Of a stretch of 55,172 nucleotides of DNA, positions 47,338 through 55,074 are shown one piece after another. The notes beneath the pieces are model-generated. The model did not search any database, was not told where the DNA came from, and was given only the letters and a program-made list of their open reading frames with translations. The DNA is from a virus, in IMG/VR virus record IMGVR_UViG_3300044982_000113, positions 1 through 55,172 of that record, one strand, 5' to 3'. The position numbers and the translations under genes were made by a program. Every line of letters begins with the position of its first letter. The stretch's first letter is position 1.

Positions 47338-47367
47338 TCCATCCTCCTCGGTCGAAGTGATGGGGCA

Positions 47368-47396
47368 ATAGTACCGCCTCCCGATTTGCCGCGCAA
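47368..47396 (-). promoter_or_regulatory. Leftward promoter for 47337-46679
   Basis: Minus strand TTGCGC (plus 47391-47396), a 17-base spacer and TACTAT (plus 47368-47373). Confidence 0.65.
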
Positions 47397-47456
47397 TAGC
47401 CGGATACACACCACGAAAGGCGGCCTGGCAAGAGCCGCCTTCCAGTTGGATCGACT

Positions 47457-48005
47457 TTAGTCTTCGAGAGGATCGTAATCCGGTTCGAAGTGGTTGAGCT
47501 CGCCCACGGCCTCGGCGAACTCCATCGCCGCCTGCTCCTCGTTGTGTGGAGGATCATCCATCACGGCGACCCGCTGCTTGGGCAACTCGACCCAGCGGCC
47601 ACCCTTTATGGTGAGGTTGTGTCGCTTGGCTCGCTCGGCGATGGAGGTTGTGGCGCGAACTCGGATGTCATCGTCATCCAGCGCGGTGCCGGTGAGGCCC
47701 GCCTCAGCAAGGGCCTTGGCAGTCTTGGCTCGCTCCCTGGGCGCCTCGGGCTTCGGGGTGAGGCGTGGGGCCCTCGGCATGGTGCTGGTGCTGCTGGAGC
47801 GATTCCTGCGCTGCTTGGTGGAGCTCCAGGCATCGAACTCGGCCTTGATTGCCGGCAGGTCAGTCTCGGGGAAGTCATACCGAGCGCCCTGGCCAACGGC
47901 CTTGTACTTGGTGTTCGGGTCTCTGAGGAACTTGCGTAGCTGCTTGGCGTCGGTGCCGATCCGCGTTGCTACCTGCTTCGCGGAATACGTACGAGGTTCT
48001 GTCAT
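47457..48005 (-). CDS. DNA-binding-type protein (RKFLRD family, copy 3)
   Basis: 182 aa, ATG at 48005 (GAGGAGG 10 bases upstream; a GTG at 48014 is too close). Residues 6-60 (YSAKQVATRIG, QLRKFLRD, VGQGARYDFP) are an excisionase/MerR-like winged helix pattern shared with the proteins at 334 and 31630. A basic middle and an acidic C-terminus (about 150-182) follow. Likely binds DNA; target unknown. Confidence 0.75.
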   Translation of the reverse strand: MTEPRTYSAKQVATRIGTDAKQLRKFLRDPNTKYKAVGQGARYDFPETDLPAIKAEFDAWSSTKQRRNRSSSTSTMPRAPRLTPKPEAPRERAKTAKALAEAGLTGTALDDDDIRVRATTSIAERAKRHNLTIKGGRWVELPKQRVAVMDDPPHNEEQAAMEFAEAVGELNHFEPDYDPLED

Positions 48006-48057
48006 TGAAATCACCCTCCTCGGTCAGTAGGTGGTGGATCGTGCGATGGTAGGAATG

Positions 48058-48086
48058 ATGCTATAGTACTTCGTTCCGACAGTCAA
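48058..48086 (-). promoter_or_regulatory. Leftward promoter for the gene at 48005
   Basis: Minus strand TTGACT (plus 48081-48086), a 17-base spacer and TAGCAT (plus 48058-48063). Confidence 0.65.
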
Positions 48087-48119
48087 GGTGCGATGAAGAG
48101 GCAGCATTGAACGAGACGG

Positions 48120-48386
48120 TCAAAGTTCTCGGCTAAGCGGGTTGAAGGGTTCCATCAGGCTCTCAGCGATCTGACGAATCTCCATGCGCTCGGTTTCCGT
48201 CCAGTTCAGCCCGTAGATGAAGAAGAACTCCAGGTTGATTTCTCCCTGGCTGATGCCCTGGAAGTCGAAGTTGAGCGAACCGCAGTTGGGGCAGGCGTCG
48301 AGTTCCGCGCAGAACCAGTCCTGCACGATCCTCGGCTTCATGAAGAAGGTGTAGCAACCATCACAGCGGAAGATGGGACCAAGCAT
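48120..48386 (-). CDS. Zinc-ribbon protein
   Basis: 88 aa, ATG at 48386 after GAGGAGG. CDGC at 8-11 and CPNC at 32-35 form a zinc ribbon; the C-terminal half is helical and acidic. Of the same general type as the left-arm zinc-ribbon proteins. Function unknown. Confidence 0.65.
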   Translation of the reverse strand: MLGPIFRCDGCYTFFMKPRIVQDWFCAELDACPNCGSLNFDFQGISQGEINLEFFFIYGLNWTETERMEIRQIAESLMEPFNPLSREL

Positions 48387-48415
48387 TTGGTGCCTCCTCG
48401 ATCGTTGGTGGTGTC

Positions 48416-48444
48416 ACCTTATTCTCTCCCGCATGACGGGTCAA
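48416..48444 (-). promoter_or_regulatory. Leftward promoter for the gene at 48386
   Basis: Minus strand TTGACC (plus 48439-48444), a 17-base spacer and TAAGGT (plus 48416-48421). Confidence 0.65.
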
Positions 48445-48496
48445 GGCTTGTGCCGACACCAATCGACCCCCACCGAAGCAGGGGCCGTGGTGTGGA

Positions 48497-48688
48497 TCAA
48501 GTCTGGCGCGGATAGACAGCCTCGATGGCGGTCAGCACCCGGTTCTTAACGTCGCTGACCAGGCCGGATGCCTCGTCGACCACGAACTTCGGATTGTCGC
48601 CGTAGTGCTGAGGGATCTCGCAGGAGAATCCCTCGATCTCTCCGTCGGCCCTCTCGATCATGACGTTGATCGTGGCGATGATCTTCAT
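48497..48688 (-). CDS. Small hypothetical protein
   Basis: 63 aa, ATG at 48688 after CCGGAGG. Beta-rich start (KIIATINVMIERADGEIEGF) then a helix near the end. It starts just after the stop of the gene at 48690 and is co-transcribed with it. Confidence 0.6.
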   Translation of the reverse strand: MKIIATINVMIERADGEIEGFSCEIPQHYGDNPKFVVDEASGLVSDVKNRVLTAIEAVYPRQT

Positions 48689-48689
48689 A

Positions 48690-49103
48690 CTATACCTCCG
48701 GAGGAGTGTTGATGTTCTCGGGCCAGGTGAAGGGGAAGATGGGCCCCATCTTCCAAGCGGCGGCGATCCGCTGGATGTAGTCCACACCATCCTTGGTGAG
48801 CGAGACGAAGTCGATGCCCGGGCCGATGTCGTCATCGTCGTAGCACATGGTTTCGGAGATGATGATCACGTTGCCGGCGATCTCACCGATGTAGCCGGCA
48901 AGGAGACGGCCCATTTTGTTCGGTCGGCCGGTCTCGAGGGAATTGTCGTCGACCACCGCGACAACATTGTTGCTTCTAGTGATCGGGGTGTTCACCCTTT
49001 CGGGGGACTCAATGCCTGCCTGTTCCATGATCCCCCGACGGGTGTCCGAGGTGATCCAGTCACTCGTGTCGTCCGGCCGGATGAGGAAGGCCAAGAACGT
49101 CAT
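48690..49103 (-). CDS. Hypothetical acidic protein
   Basis: 137 aa, ATG at 49103 after AGGAG. Mixed alpha/beta with VVAVVDDNSLETGR and IAGNVIIISETM strands and a central DDDD run. First gene of a two-gene leftward unit. No known domain recognised. Confidence 0.6.
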   Translation of the reverse strand: MTFLAFLIRPDDTSDWITSDTRRGIMEQAGIESPERVNTPITRSNNVVAVVDDNSLETGRPNKMGRLLAGYIGEIAGNVIIISETMCYDDDDIGPGIDFVSLTKDGVDYIQRIAAAWKMGPIFPFTWPENINTPPEV

Positions 49104-49147
49104 GGTGAGGCTCCTTGTTGAGGTAGGGCATTGTTGCCCATGCCTCA

Positions 49148-49176
49148 ATCATGGTGCATCCACTATCCGGCGTCAA
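49148..49176 (-). promoter_or_regulatory. Leftward promoter for 49103-48497
   Basis: Minus strand TTGACG (plus 49171-49176), a 17-base spacer and CATGAT (plus 49148-49153). It overlaps the end of the gene at 49163. Confidence 0.5.
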
Positions 49177-49381
49177 GGCTACCCGAGCAGCAAGTCGGGG
49201 CTGTTCCGTCGGTCAAAGGATTCCCGCACGCCTCGCAACCGATCTGCGACCCAGTTTGAGACTCCGGCGCTTCGACGACCGAACAAGCCCCGCTGAACGG
49301 GTCCACGATGACGTCCACCGGAGTGATGCTGTACCTGACCCACCGGTGCTTCTTCGTTGTGTGGGGTGCCAAAGAGCTCAT
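49163..49381 (-). CDS. Small zinc-ribbon protein
   Basis: 72 aa, ATG at 49381 with GAGGA upstream. Beta-rich start (RYSITPVDVIVDPFSG) and a Cys-rich C-terminus (CEACGNPL ... TCC). Probably co-transcribed with the gene at 49399. Confidence 0.5.
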   Translation of the reverse strand: MSSLAPHTTKKHRWVRYSITPVDVIVDPFSGACSVVEAPESQTGSQIGCEACGNPLTDGTAPTCCSGSLDAG

Positions 49382-49398
49382 TGCGTATGTTCCTCAGA

Positions 49399-49995
49399 TC
49401 AGCGAGTATTGCGTCGAAGCTTCTTGTTGATGGTTCGGGGGTCGTAGCCGACTGGACGGGCAGAACCCGCCGTACTGCGGACAAACGCTTCACGTGCCCC
49501 ACAGATAGTGCAACGCCGGTCGGAGGGGTCGATGATGTCGGCGATGTCAGTCCCTCGGAGGAGATGGTGAGTGCGAAACCAGCGGAAGACAGTGGGACGA
49601 CGGCAGTAAGTGCACCAGATGTGGGCTTCTTCGGAAGCGGGCACTCGAGGCTTCCATACGACGAGTGCGGTTTTCTGAACGAGCTGGCCGCCGGGCGACT
49701 TGGCCATGACGGGCTTTCCACCCTTAGTGACCTTGACGATTCGAGCCGGAGGAGCGTAGGCGACACCTCGCGACTGGATGGCGCCGTCATGTAGCTTTCC
49801 ACCGCGGAGGTAAGGTCGGAGGAATCGGAATGCATCGGCATACTTCTCGAACTCCTTCTTGGCCCAGGGGCCATCGGCCTCACGCTGAATGATGAGGCGC
49901 CAGGGTTTCTGACCGGCCCTCACCTCCAGCTTCGGAACGGTGAGGAAGAACTCCTTGTATCGAGGATCCGTCAGGAGCTCAGGCAGTGTAAGCAT
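49399..49995 (-). CDS. Zinc-ribbon protein of an actinophage-type family
   Basis: 198 aa, ATG at 49995 (GAGGG upstream), not the longer frame from 50031, which overlaps the promoter. Beta domain (PWRLIIQREADGPWA) and helical region, then CTYC and CTIC (about 126-170), a two-Cys-pair zinc site, and a basic C-terminus. Nucleic-acid binding is plausible; function unknown. Confidence 0.65.
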   Translation of the reverse strand: MLTLPELLTDPRYKEFFLTVPKLEVRAGQKPWRLIIQREADGPWAKKEFEKYADAFRFLRPYLRGGKLHDGAIQSRGVAYAPPARIVKVTKGGKPVMAKSPGGQLVQKTALVVWKPRVPASEEAHIWCTYCRRPTVFRWFRTHHLLRGTDIADIIDPSDRRCTICGAREAFVRSTAGSARPVGYDPRTINKKLRRNTR

Positions 49996-50033
49996 GTATA
50001 TGCCCTCGGTCGGTGGTGCTTGGTGATGCACTG

Positions 50034-50063
50034 ATACTATGCTTGGGCAGTACTGGTTGTCAA
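50034..50063 (-). promoter_or_regulatory. Leftward promoter for 49995-49163
   Basis: Minus strand TTGACA (plus 50058-50063), an 18-base spacer and TAGTAT (plus 50034-50039). The 112 bases from here to the rightward gene at 50176 form a divergent control gap. Confidence 0.8.
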
Positions 50064-50175
50064 CGAACCGAGCGCTCTTACTGGCAAGGCCTTTCCCGTG
50101 CAGATGGGAAATGGTTGATTGGTCTGATAGGGTGCTACAGATCGACCAACCAACTACTGACGTGAGGATAGGATT

Positions 50176-50427
50176 GTGGCCATCGTCCGGCCCGAGAAAA
50201 TGCCCGAGGATCTGGATGCCCTGGATGAATGGTTGGTGAAAGCCTACAACCGGGGCAAGGAAGACGGCCGAGACAAGCTTTGGGAGCAGATCAAGGCTTT
50301 CCTGCTCAAGGAGTTCTTGTACTCCAAGGGTCGTAATCGCCGCGCCGACATGGAAAACCCGCGAACCTTCGCAACCAACGAGGTCATGAGGAAGCTCTAC
50401 GCGGCTTACGAGGACGGAAGTCTGTGA
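50176..50427 (+). CDS. Small hypothetical protein upstream of the primase
   Basis: 83 aa from GTG 50176 with GAGGATAGGA before it. Helical and charged (DEWLVKAYNRGKEDGRDKLW). Its stop overlaps the primase GTG (GTGA), so the two are coupled. Could be a replication accessory; function unknown. Confidence 0.6.
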   Translation: MAIVRPEKMPEDLDALDEWLVKAYNRGKEDGRDKLWEQIKAFLLKEFLYSKGRNRRADMENPRTFATNEVMRKLYAAYEDGSL

Positions 50428-52445
50428 AACCAGCTCTCGACCACGCCAAAGCGCTTCGTATTATCTCGCGTGCGTGGGGTAAGCAAGACGGATATGCCTT
50501 CTTTCCACACATCGACCGTGAGGAGCAGGTTCGGTCGGGTGAACGGCGGGCGGGGTTTCATGAGAACCGTGCCTTCAAGTGGCCGCAGGAGAAAGCGGCT
50601 ATCCTGAAACACATGGAGGCTCATGAGACCCATGACCTCTATTGGTGTCCCTCACTGTTTGAGGGCACCGAACGCAAGACCGAGCTCGCCATGGATGAAC
50701 ATGCCTTGTGGGCTGACCTCGACGAGGCCAATCCCAAGAAACTGCATGGGGAAACCGACTTCAAGCCTACGATCGCCTGGGAAACCTCACCTGGTCGATA
50801 TCAAGGTCTCTGGGTTGGCAACCCGGTCATGGGCGACTTCCAGGGTGTTAGTTGGCCTGGCAACGAAAACCAACGACTCAGCTATCACCTCGGTGCGGAC
50901 AAAAGCGGTTGGGACACCACCCAATTGCTGCGTTTCCCGGGTTGGCCTAACTACAAGCCCGAGTACAAGAAGCGCGGTCAACCGGCTCCCGGGAAACTCC
51001 TTTGGGACCGCGGGCCGATGTACTCCATCGAGGACTTCAAGGAACTGCCAGCAGTTGCTGGAGCTCTCACTGCGGATAAACTCGGCGATATCCTGACCGA
51101 TGAGATCGACGCGGTCGATATCACCAAGGTCAAAGCTCGGGTTAAGCTGAAGTTGAACCAGCGAGCTCGGGATTTGCTTGGTGCCCGACACGTCGCCGGC
51201 GACCGAAGCGAAAACCTCTGGTATCTCATCCGTTGCCTGGCCGATGCGGGTTGCACGGTCCAGGAGATCGTCGCCATCGCTCGGGCTTCGGTGTGGAATA
51301 AGTTCGATGGTCGCAGCGATGAGATCAAGCGCCTGATCACCGAAGCGATGAAGGCCATCGATCAGCGCGATCCGGAAGTCTCAGAGAAGATTGAGGAAGA
51401 GGAGGCACCCAAGAATCGCCCCTCACGCATCGCCGCTTTTCTCAAGGACGTCAAGCCGCCACGGTGGCTCGTCGAGGGCATTGCCACCGAAGGTTCCGTC
51501 GGGTTTATCGCGGGTCAACCCAAGTCATTCAAATCGTGGTTCGGCCTCGACCTCGCCATTTCAGTTGCCACTGGGGCGATGTTCCTGGACTACTTTCGGG
51601 TTGTGAAGCCTGGACCAGTGCTCTACATCCAAGAAGAAGACTCGGCGATCACGGTCAAAAGCCGGGTACGCAAGGTGTGGAACAGCAAAACCGTTGACCG
51701 GATGCGCCTCCACACCAACGGTCACGATGTCATCTGGGAACCGGGCAACTCCCGAAACTTCGACCCGGACATCGACATTTACCTCCAAGAGGGTTTCATC
51801 GTCAGTGAGGGTCACTGGCAGGAATGGCTCGATGAGACTCTCACGGCAGGTATGGATGGTGTACCATATGTTCTGGTTATCATCGACACGCTGATGAACG
51901 TTGCCGGCGATGTTGAGGAGAATAAGAGCCAGAGCATGACCACCAAGATCTTCAAGCCCGTTAAGTTGCTCTGCCGCAAACACGCCGTCTCACTCCGCTT
52001 TATCCACCATATGGGCAAAGGTGGCGGGGACAATGATACTCGTCGCGGTGGACAGAAAATGCTAGGTGGCACGGCGAACCATGCCTGGGCTGAGGATAGT
52101 CTCTACCTGAGCCGCGGCAAAACCGGCACCATCCATATGGAGTTCGAGTCTAAGTCTGCCCCCGAAAAACAGTACACCATCAGCGGGTTGGATAATCGAG
52201 GCTGGACCCCCTACTTCGAGCCCGAAAAGCCCAAGAAAGAGCCTGTGCCGACTTCTCGCGGACGTAAACCCCGAACTGCCCGCACCAACCCCACGCTGGA
52301 TCTGCTGCAGCAAGGGGGTACCCTCCACACAAACGATATTGCCACCCAACTCAACCGACAGTATGGGCCAACCTATAAGTCGCTCCGAGCTCTCGAGGCT
52401 CAAGGCAAGGCTCACAGGACGGTGAATGGCTGGCAAGCTACCTAA
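50424..52445 (+). CDS. Primase-helicase: archaeo-eukaryotic-type primase domain plus RepA-like ATPase
   Basis: 673 aa from GTG 50424. Residues 60-230 hold DLDEA (Asp98, Asp100), the metal site of an AEP/RepB-type primase, with WETSPGRYQGLW. Residues 340-560 are a RecA-fold RepA/AAA_25 ATPase with Walker A GQPKSFKSW (364-372) and Walker B-like VLVIIDTL, plus RFIHHMGKG. A C-terminal winged-helix-like segment (about 620-670) may contact DNA. It primes and unwinds DNA for the polymerase at 39293. Confidence 0.85.
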   Translation: MKPALDHAKALRIISRAWGKQDGYAFFPHIDREEQVRSGERRAGFHENRAFKWPQEKAAILKHMEAHETHDLYWCPSLFEGTERKTELAMDEHALWADLDEANPKKLHGETDFKPTIAWETSPGRYQGLWVGNPVMGDFQGVSWPGNENQRLSYHLGADKSGWDTTQLLRFPGWPNYKPEYKKRGQPAPGKLLWDRGPMYSIEDFKELPAVAGALTADKLGDILTDEIDAVDITKVKARVKLKLNQRARDLLGARHVAGDRSENLWYLIRCLADAGCTVQEIVAIARASVWNKFDGRSDEIKRLITEAMKAIDQRDPEVSEKIEEEEAPKNRPSRIAAFLKDVKPPRWLVEGIATEGSVGFIAGQPKSFKSWFGLDLAISVATGAMFLDYFRVVKPGPVLYIQEEDSAITVKSRVRKVWNSKTVDRMRLHTNGHDVIWEPGNSRNFDPDIDIYLQEGFIVSEGHWQEWLDETLTAGMDGVPYVLVIIDTLMNVAGDVEENKSQSMTTKIFKPVKLLCRKHAVSLRFIHHMGKGGGDNDTRRGGQKMLGGTANHAWAEDSLYLSRGKTGTIHMEFESKSAPEKQYTISGLDNRGWTPYFEPEKPKKEPVPTSRGRKPRTARTNPTLDLLQQGGTLHTNDIATQLNRQYGPTYKSLRALEAQGKAHRTVNGWQAT

Positions 52446-52473
52446 ATCGGACTACACTTACGCGCGCATGGGG

Positions 52474-52596
52474 ATAGTTGGTCATCGACATGTAGAACAA
52501 TATTAAGGACCTCAACGCGAGCGCGCGCGCACCCGCACATATTTACTCATACAGTTAGCGAAGCTAACATGTATTAGAGTCAATATGACCAACTAT
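52474..52596. repeat. Inverted repeat in the gap after the primase gene
   Basis: ATAGTTGGT plus CAT (52474-52485) is the exact reverse complement of ATGACCAACTAT (52585-52596), 12 of 12 bases. Between them lie a GC-alternating run (GCGCGCGC), an AT-rich stretch and the small hairpin GTTAGC-GAA-GCTAAC. A further CCAACTAT follows at about 52607. This looks like a binding-site array or cruciform; it could be an origin or an operator. Confidence 0.5.
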
Positions 52597-52763
52597 AACA
52601 ATGTCAACCAACTATTCCCTCGCCATCGGTGGGAACCCGTTATTGCCTTATTGATCCCCCGGCCACCCCGCTCCGCGGGGCCGCGTCGACCAACAAAACA
52701 ACAAAGTGATCTCCTCGGCGAGGATAAACAGGAATGGGCACCACAACCAATTGCCACCCGACC
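52597..52763. other. Non-coding remainder of the 353-base gap
   Basis: No convincing gene. CCCCGC-TCC-GCGGGG forms a terminator-like hairpin near 52668. A frame from ATG 52585 is open to 52935 but has no ribosome binding site and is in conflict with the better gene at 52799. Confidence 0.5.
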
Positions 52764-52792
52764 TTGCTACCGGCTGGCAGCGCCGATAAGGT
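52764..52792 (+). promoter_or_regulatory. Promoter for a leaderless gene at 52799
   Basis: TTGCTA, a 17-base spacer and TAAGGT, then six bases and ATG 52799, the recurrent leaderless arrangement. Confidence 0.65.
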
Positions 52793-52798
52793 ACCACC

Positions 52799-53032
52799 AT
52801 GATGATTCGCGCCTTCCTGACATCGCTCGCCACCTTCACCACCGCGGCCATCACGGGGTTCAACATAACCTCATTCTGGTGGATCTACCTGACGGTCGCC
52901 GCCACCATCTGGTACTATCTCCGGCCCCAGACTGACCCCACGATGCTCTTCACGATAAACGGGGAAACCGGGGAAACCAAGATCCAGCCGCAGGACAAGG
53001 CTTACCAGCAGTACATGAACACCCGCAAGTAG
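52799..53032 (+). CDS. Small membrane protein
   Basis: 77 aa. Hydrophobic stretches at about 5-22 and 24-42 (two possible transmembrane helices) precede a polar, Gln/Lys-rich C-terminus. Start at ATG 52799 six bases after the -10 box. Membrane role unknown. Confidence 0.65.
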   Translation: MMIRAFLTSLATFTTAAITGFNITSFWWIYLTVAATIWYYLRPQTDPTMLFTINGETGETKIQPQDKAYQQYMNTRK

Positions 53033-53090
53033 AAGTAGCAGAAGTAGATAACAGCGGGTTCGGGAACAGAATAGCACGGAGGTTGAGGCT

Positions 53091-53591
53091 TTGTCCTCTC
53101 AGCACGATGACGCCGTCCGGTCTCGCATCGCCGAGATTCGGGCGGCGGCTGGCGTCCCACACGCACAGGTCTCCATGGAGGTTATGTACTTTTTGCCCCA
53201 GCGGTTCATAAGGGCATACGGAGAGATGTTCACCCGCGCCGTCAAATCCGACGCTGGCGAGAGTAGTCGGCATGATGCTCAGATCGATGGGGCAAAGGTC
53301 GGCAAAACCGCAGTCAGGAAGACTGGCGCTGGACCGACGGTTCAGGGTGGGGGAAAGCGGTACAAGAAGAGCTTCGTGGTCATGGACGAGAAGGCTCTTG
53401 ACGCCAAGCAGACCATCGACAAGAGACTTCGACAGATTGCTCGGGAAATCGAGATGATGCTGTCGGGTGGCTCTGACGGGGTCGGGGGAGTTGAACCGAC
53501 TCGATGCGGTTCGTGTGGAATCATCACGAAGCCCGAGTGGCGCTACTGTCCTCGGGATGGAACCGACTTGAGTGTGACGGCTACTGACTAA
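53091..53591 (+). CDS. Hypothetical protein with C-terminal zinc ribbon
   Basis: 166 aa from TTG 53091 with GGAGG 8 bases upstream. Helical N-terminus, AVKSDAGESSRHDAQIDGAK, a GGGKRYKKSFVVMDEKALDAK segment of a type I recall from actinobacteriophages, a helical KRLRQIAREIEMML, then CGSC ... CPRDG zinc ribbon at about 138-158. Probably nucleic-acid-binding. Confidence 0.65.
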   Translation: MSSQHDDAVRSRIAEIRAAAGVPHAQVSMEVMYFLPQRFIRAYGEMFTRAVKSDAGESSRHDAQIDGAKVGKTAVRKTGAGPTVQGGGKRYKKSFVVMDEKALDAKQTIDKRLRQIAREIEMMLSGGSDGVGGVEPTRCGSCGIITKPEWRYCPRDGTDLSVTATD

Positions 53592-53609
53592 CCGTCAATC
53601 GTTTTGGAA

Positions 53610-53679
53610 GCTCTCCTAAGGCGCGGGCAATCAGTGGGCTGATAGAATTAATTGACTCGCTGATCCGCGCCTTTAGAGC
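53610..53679. terminator. Long imperfect hairpin after the gene at 53091
   Basis: CTAAGGCGCGG (53616-53626) pairs with CCGCGCCTTTAG (53665-53676, one bulge), extended by GCTCT/AGAGC. The loop holds an ATCAG/CTGAT mini-hairpin. It closes the rightward operon. Confidence 0.6.
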
Positions 53680-54727
53680 GTGCTTATAGGTATGATAGGA
53701 GATCATCTGATTGCGACTCGATGATGAGTCGATCGGTGATTGTGCCGTTAGTGATCTTGATGGTTGGGATTGTGAGTGATGTCTACATGAGGTACTGATC
53801 CGTGATTTCGGGGTTAGGTTGATCGACGTGGGATGAGTTGAGGGTCCGGGTTTTGTACACTGTGGTGCCGCGTGCTTCGGGGATTTTCCGTGATAATCGG
53901 ACTTGCGGTCCGTGTCATGGTTTGATAGGTGGTTTCGGGAAGGGTTAAATTAGCTCCACATCACTTCCAACGTTTACTGTTGTTTGTGTTCCTACGTTGT
54001 ATCTGTGCCAAAAGCCGACTGGAGCTCTTTTTAACACTCCGTGGAGGACTCGAGGATTTTCGGGGAAATTTCCTTTGAATTTCGCGGAGAAATTCTTCCA
54101 GGCTTTGCAACGAAAAGTTTTGAGGTTTTTTCTGGGATATTTCTGCGATCCTGGGGTAAAAACATGCCAGAGTCTACCACGATTTTGCCAGGAAAGCTCT
54201 GTCAAGTTGTCTAGGAAACCACGTAGGAAATATCCCCGAACTATATAGTCCGTTGGGGAGTCGACACCTTTCCTGCTCATTGCTGTTTGCCGGCGCATGA
54301 TCGGATCATCAACACACGTCAAGACACTTTTTCATGATCCAAAATCGCTTCTGACGTTCATGATCGGTCTGATCTTGACGGTGGAATGTATAAATGATCT
54401 TGACGGGGTAATTCCATCGAGATTCGACAGAGTTTTTTCGCGATCGGCCGGACGGACGACGACGCGTATCAAAAAACGTAGCAAAAATGGACTTTGGAAA
54501 AGCTCCCCGATGTCGTACCATCCCAAACCTGGAAGTATCGGATAGATCGACGGAATCGGACATTTGCCATGTTGCCGGCGATTGCTTCCAAAACGGACAT
54601 TGGTGACATCCTTTCCGTATAGGTTGTATGGGGTGGTATAGGATAATGCTATCATCTCCCGTCATAGGGACTAAAACATCCGTCAAAAAGATCTTGTAAA
54701 CCCGTCCGTTTTGACAGTGTATGGGGA
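53680..54727. other. Gene-poor, AT-richer region before the last gene
   Basis: About 1.05 kb. Open frames exist (for example 53945-54322 and 54309-54746 on the minus strand), but their composition is random-like, they lack ribosome binding sites, and they overlap each other on both strands. Repeats include TGATCTTGACGG twice near 54370-54405, CAAAAAGATCTTG at 54684-54696 (also at 212-224), and CGTCCGTTTT near 54703 (also near 2329). Regulatory, origin or packaging functions are all open. Confidence 0.45.
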
Positions 54728-54756
54728 TTGACGGCGTCGCGCGCATGCATTAGAAT
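54728..54756 (+). promoter_or_regulatory. Promoter for a leaderless gene at 54763
   Basis: TTGACG, a 17-base spacer and TAGAAT, then six bases and ATG 54763. Same architecture as at 908-943. Confidence 0.8.
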
Positions 54757-54762
54757 GGGGGT

Positions 54763-55074
54763 ATGACAAACGATGAGGGATTCCCCGCAATCATGACACT
54801 CTCCGATCACTGCACGGGACCCAACAAGAAATGCCGTGCTGATCATCGTGCGGGACGATCAGTACACGTAATCCCCGTATGGGACGCCGATCTCCCGACA
54901 CTGATCATGCCGAGTTGGCATTTCCACACAACGGACGAAGGGATCGATTCGCTGCAAATCGCCTGGAAAACGGCGATCAGGGTCAAAACGGACAATGATC
55001 TCTTTGACGCCAGAAGGGACGGAATGCCCCATATCCTCCCGATTGGGTGGATTGACCCCGAACGCCGTCGATAG
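54763..55074 (+). CDS. Hypothetical protein at the circular junction
   Basis: 103 aa. Polar, with scattered His residues (SDHCTGPNKKCRADHRAGRS, HFHTTDEG) and two Cys residues that might bind a metal; no known domain. The start is fixed by the promoter. The end lies in the terminal repeat, so the gene is complete here and repeated in part at 1-29. Confidence 0.65.
   Translation: MTNDEGFPAIMTLSDHCTGPNKKCRADHRAGRSVHVIPVWDADLPTLIMPSWHFHTTDEGIDSLQIAWKTAIRVKTDNDLFDARRDGMPHILPIGWIDPERRR

Noticed and set aside
52585-52935. A 116-codon frame starting in the inverted repeat
   Set aside because: No ribosome binding site or promoter spacing, His/Arg-rich shadow composition, and conflict with the promoter-led gene at 52799.
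53945-54746. Frames of 82-145 codons on both strands in the gene-poor region
   Set aside because: They overlap one another, have low-complexity or frameshift-like composition, and no start signals.
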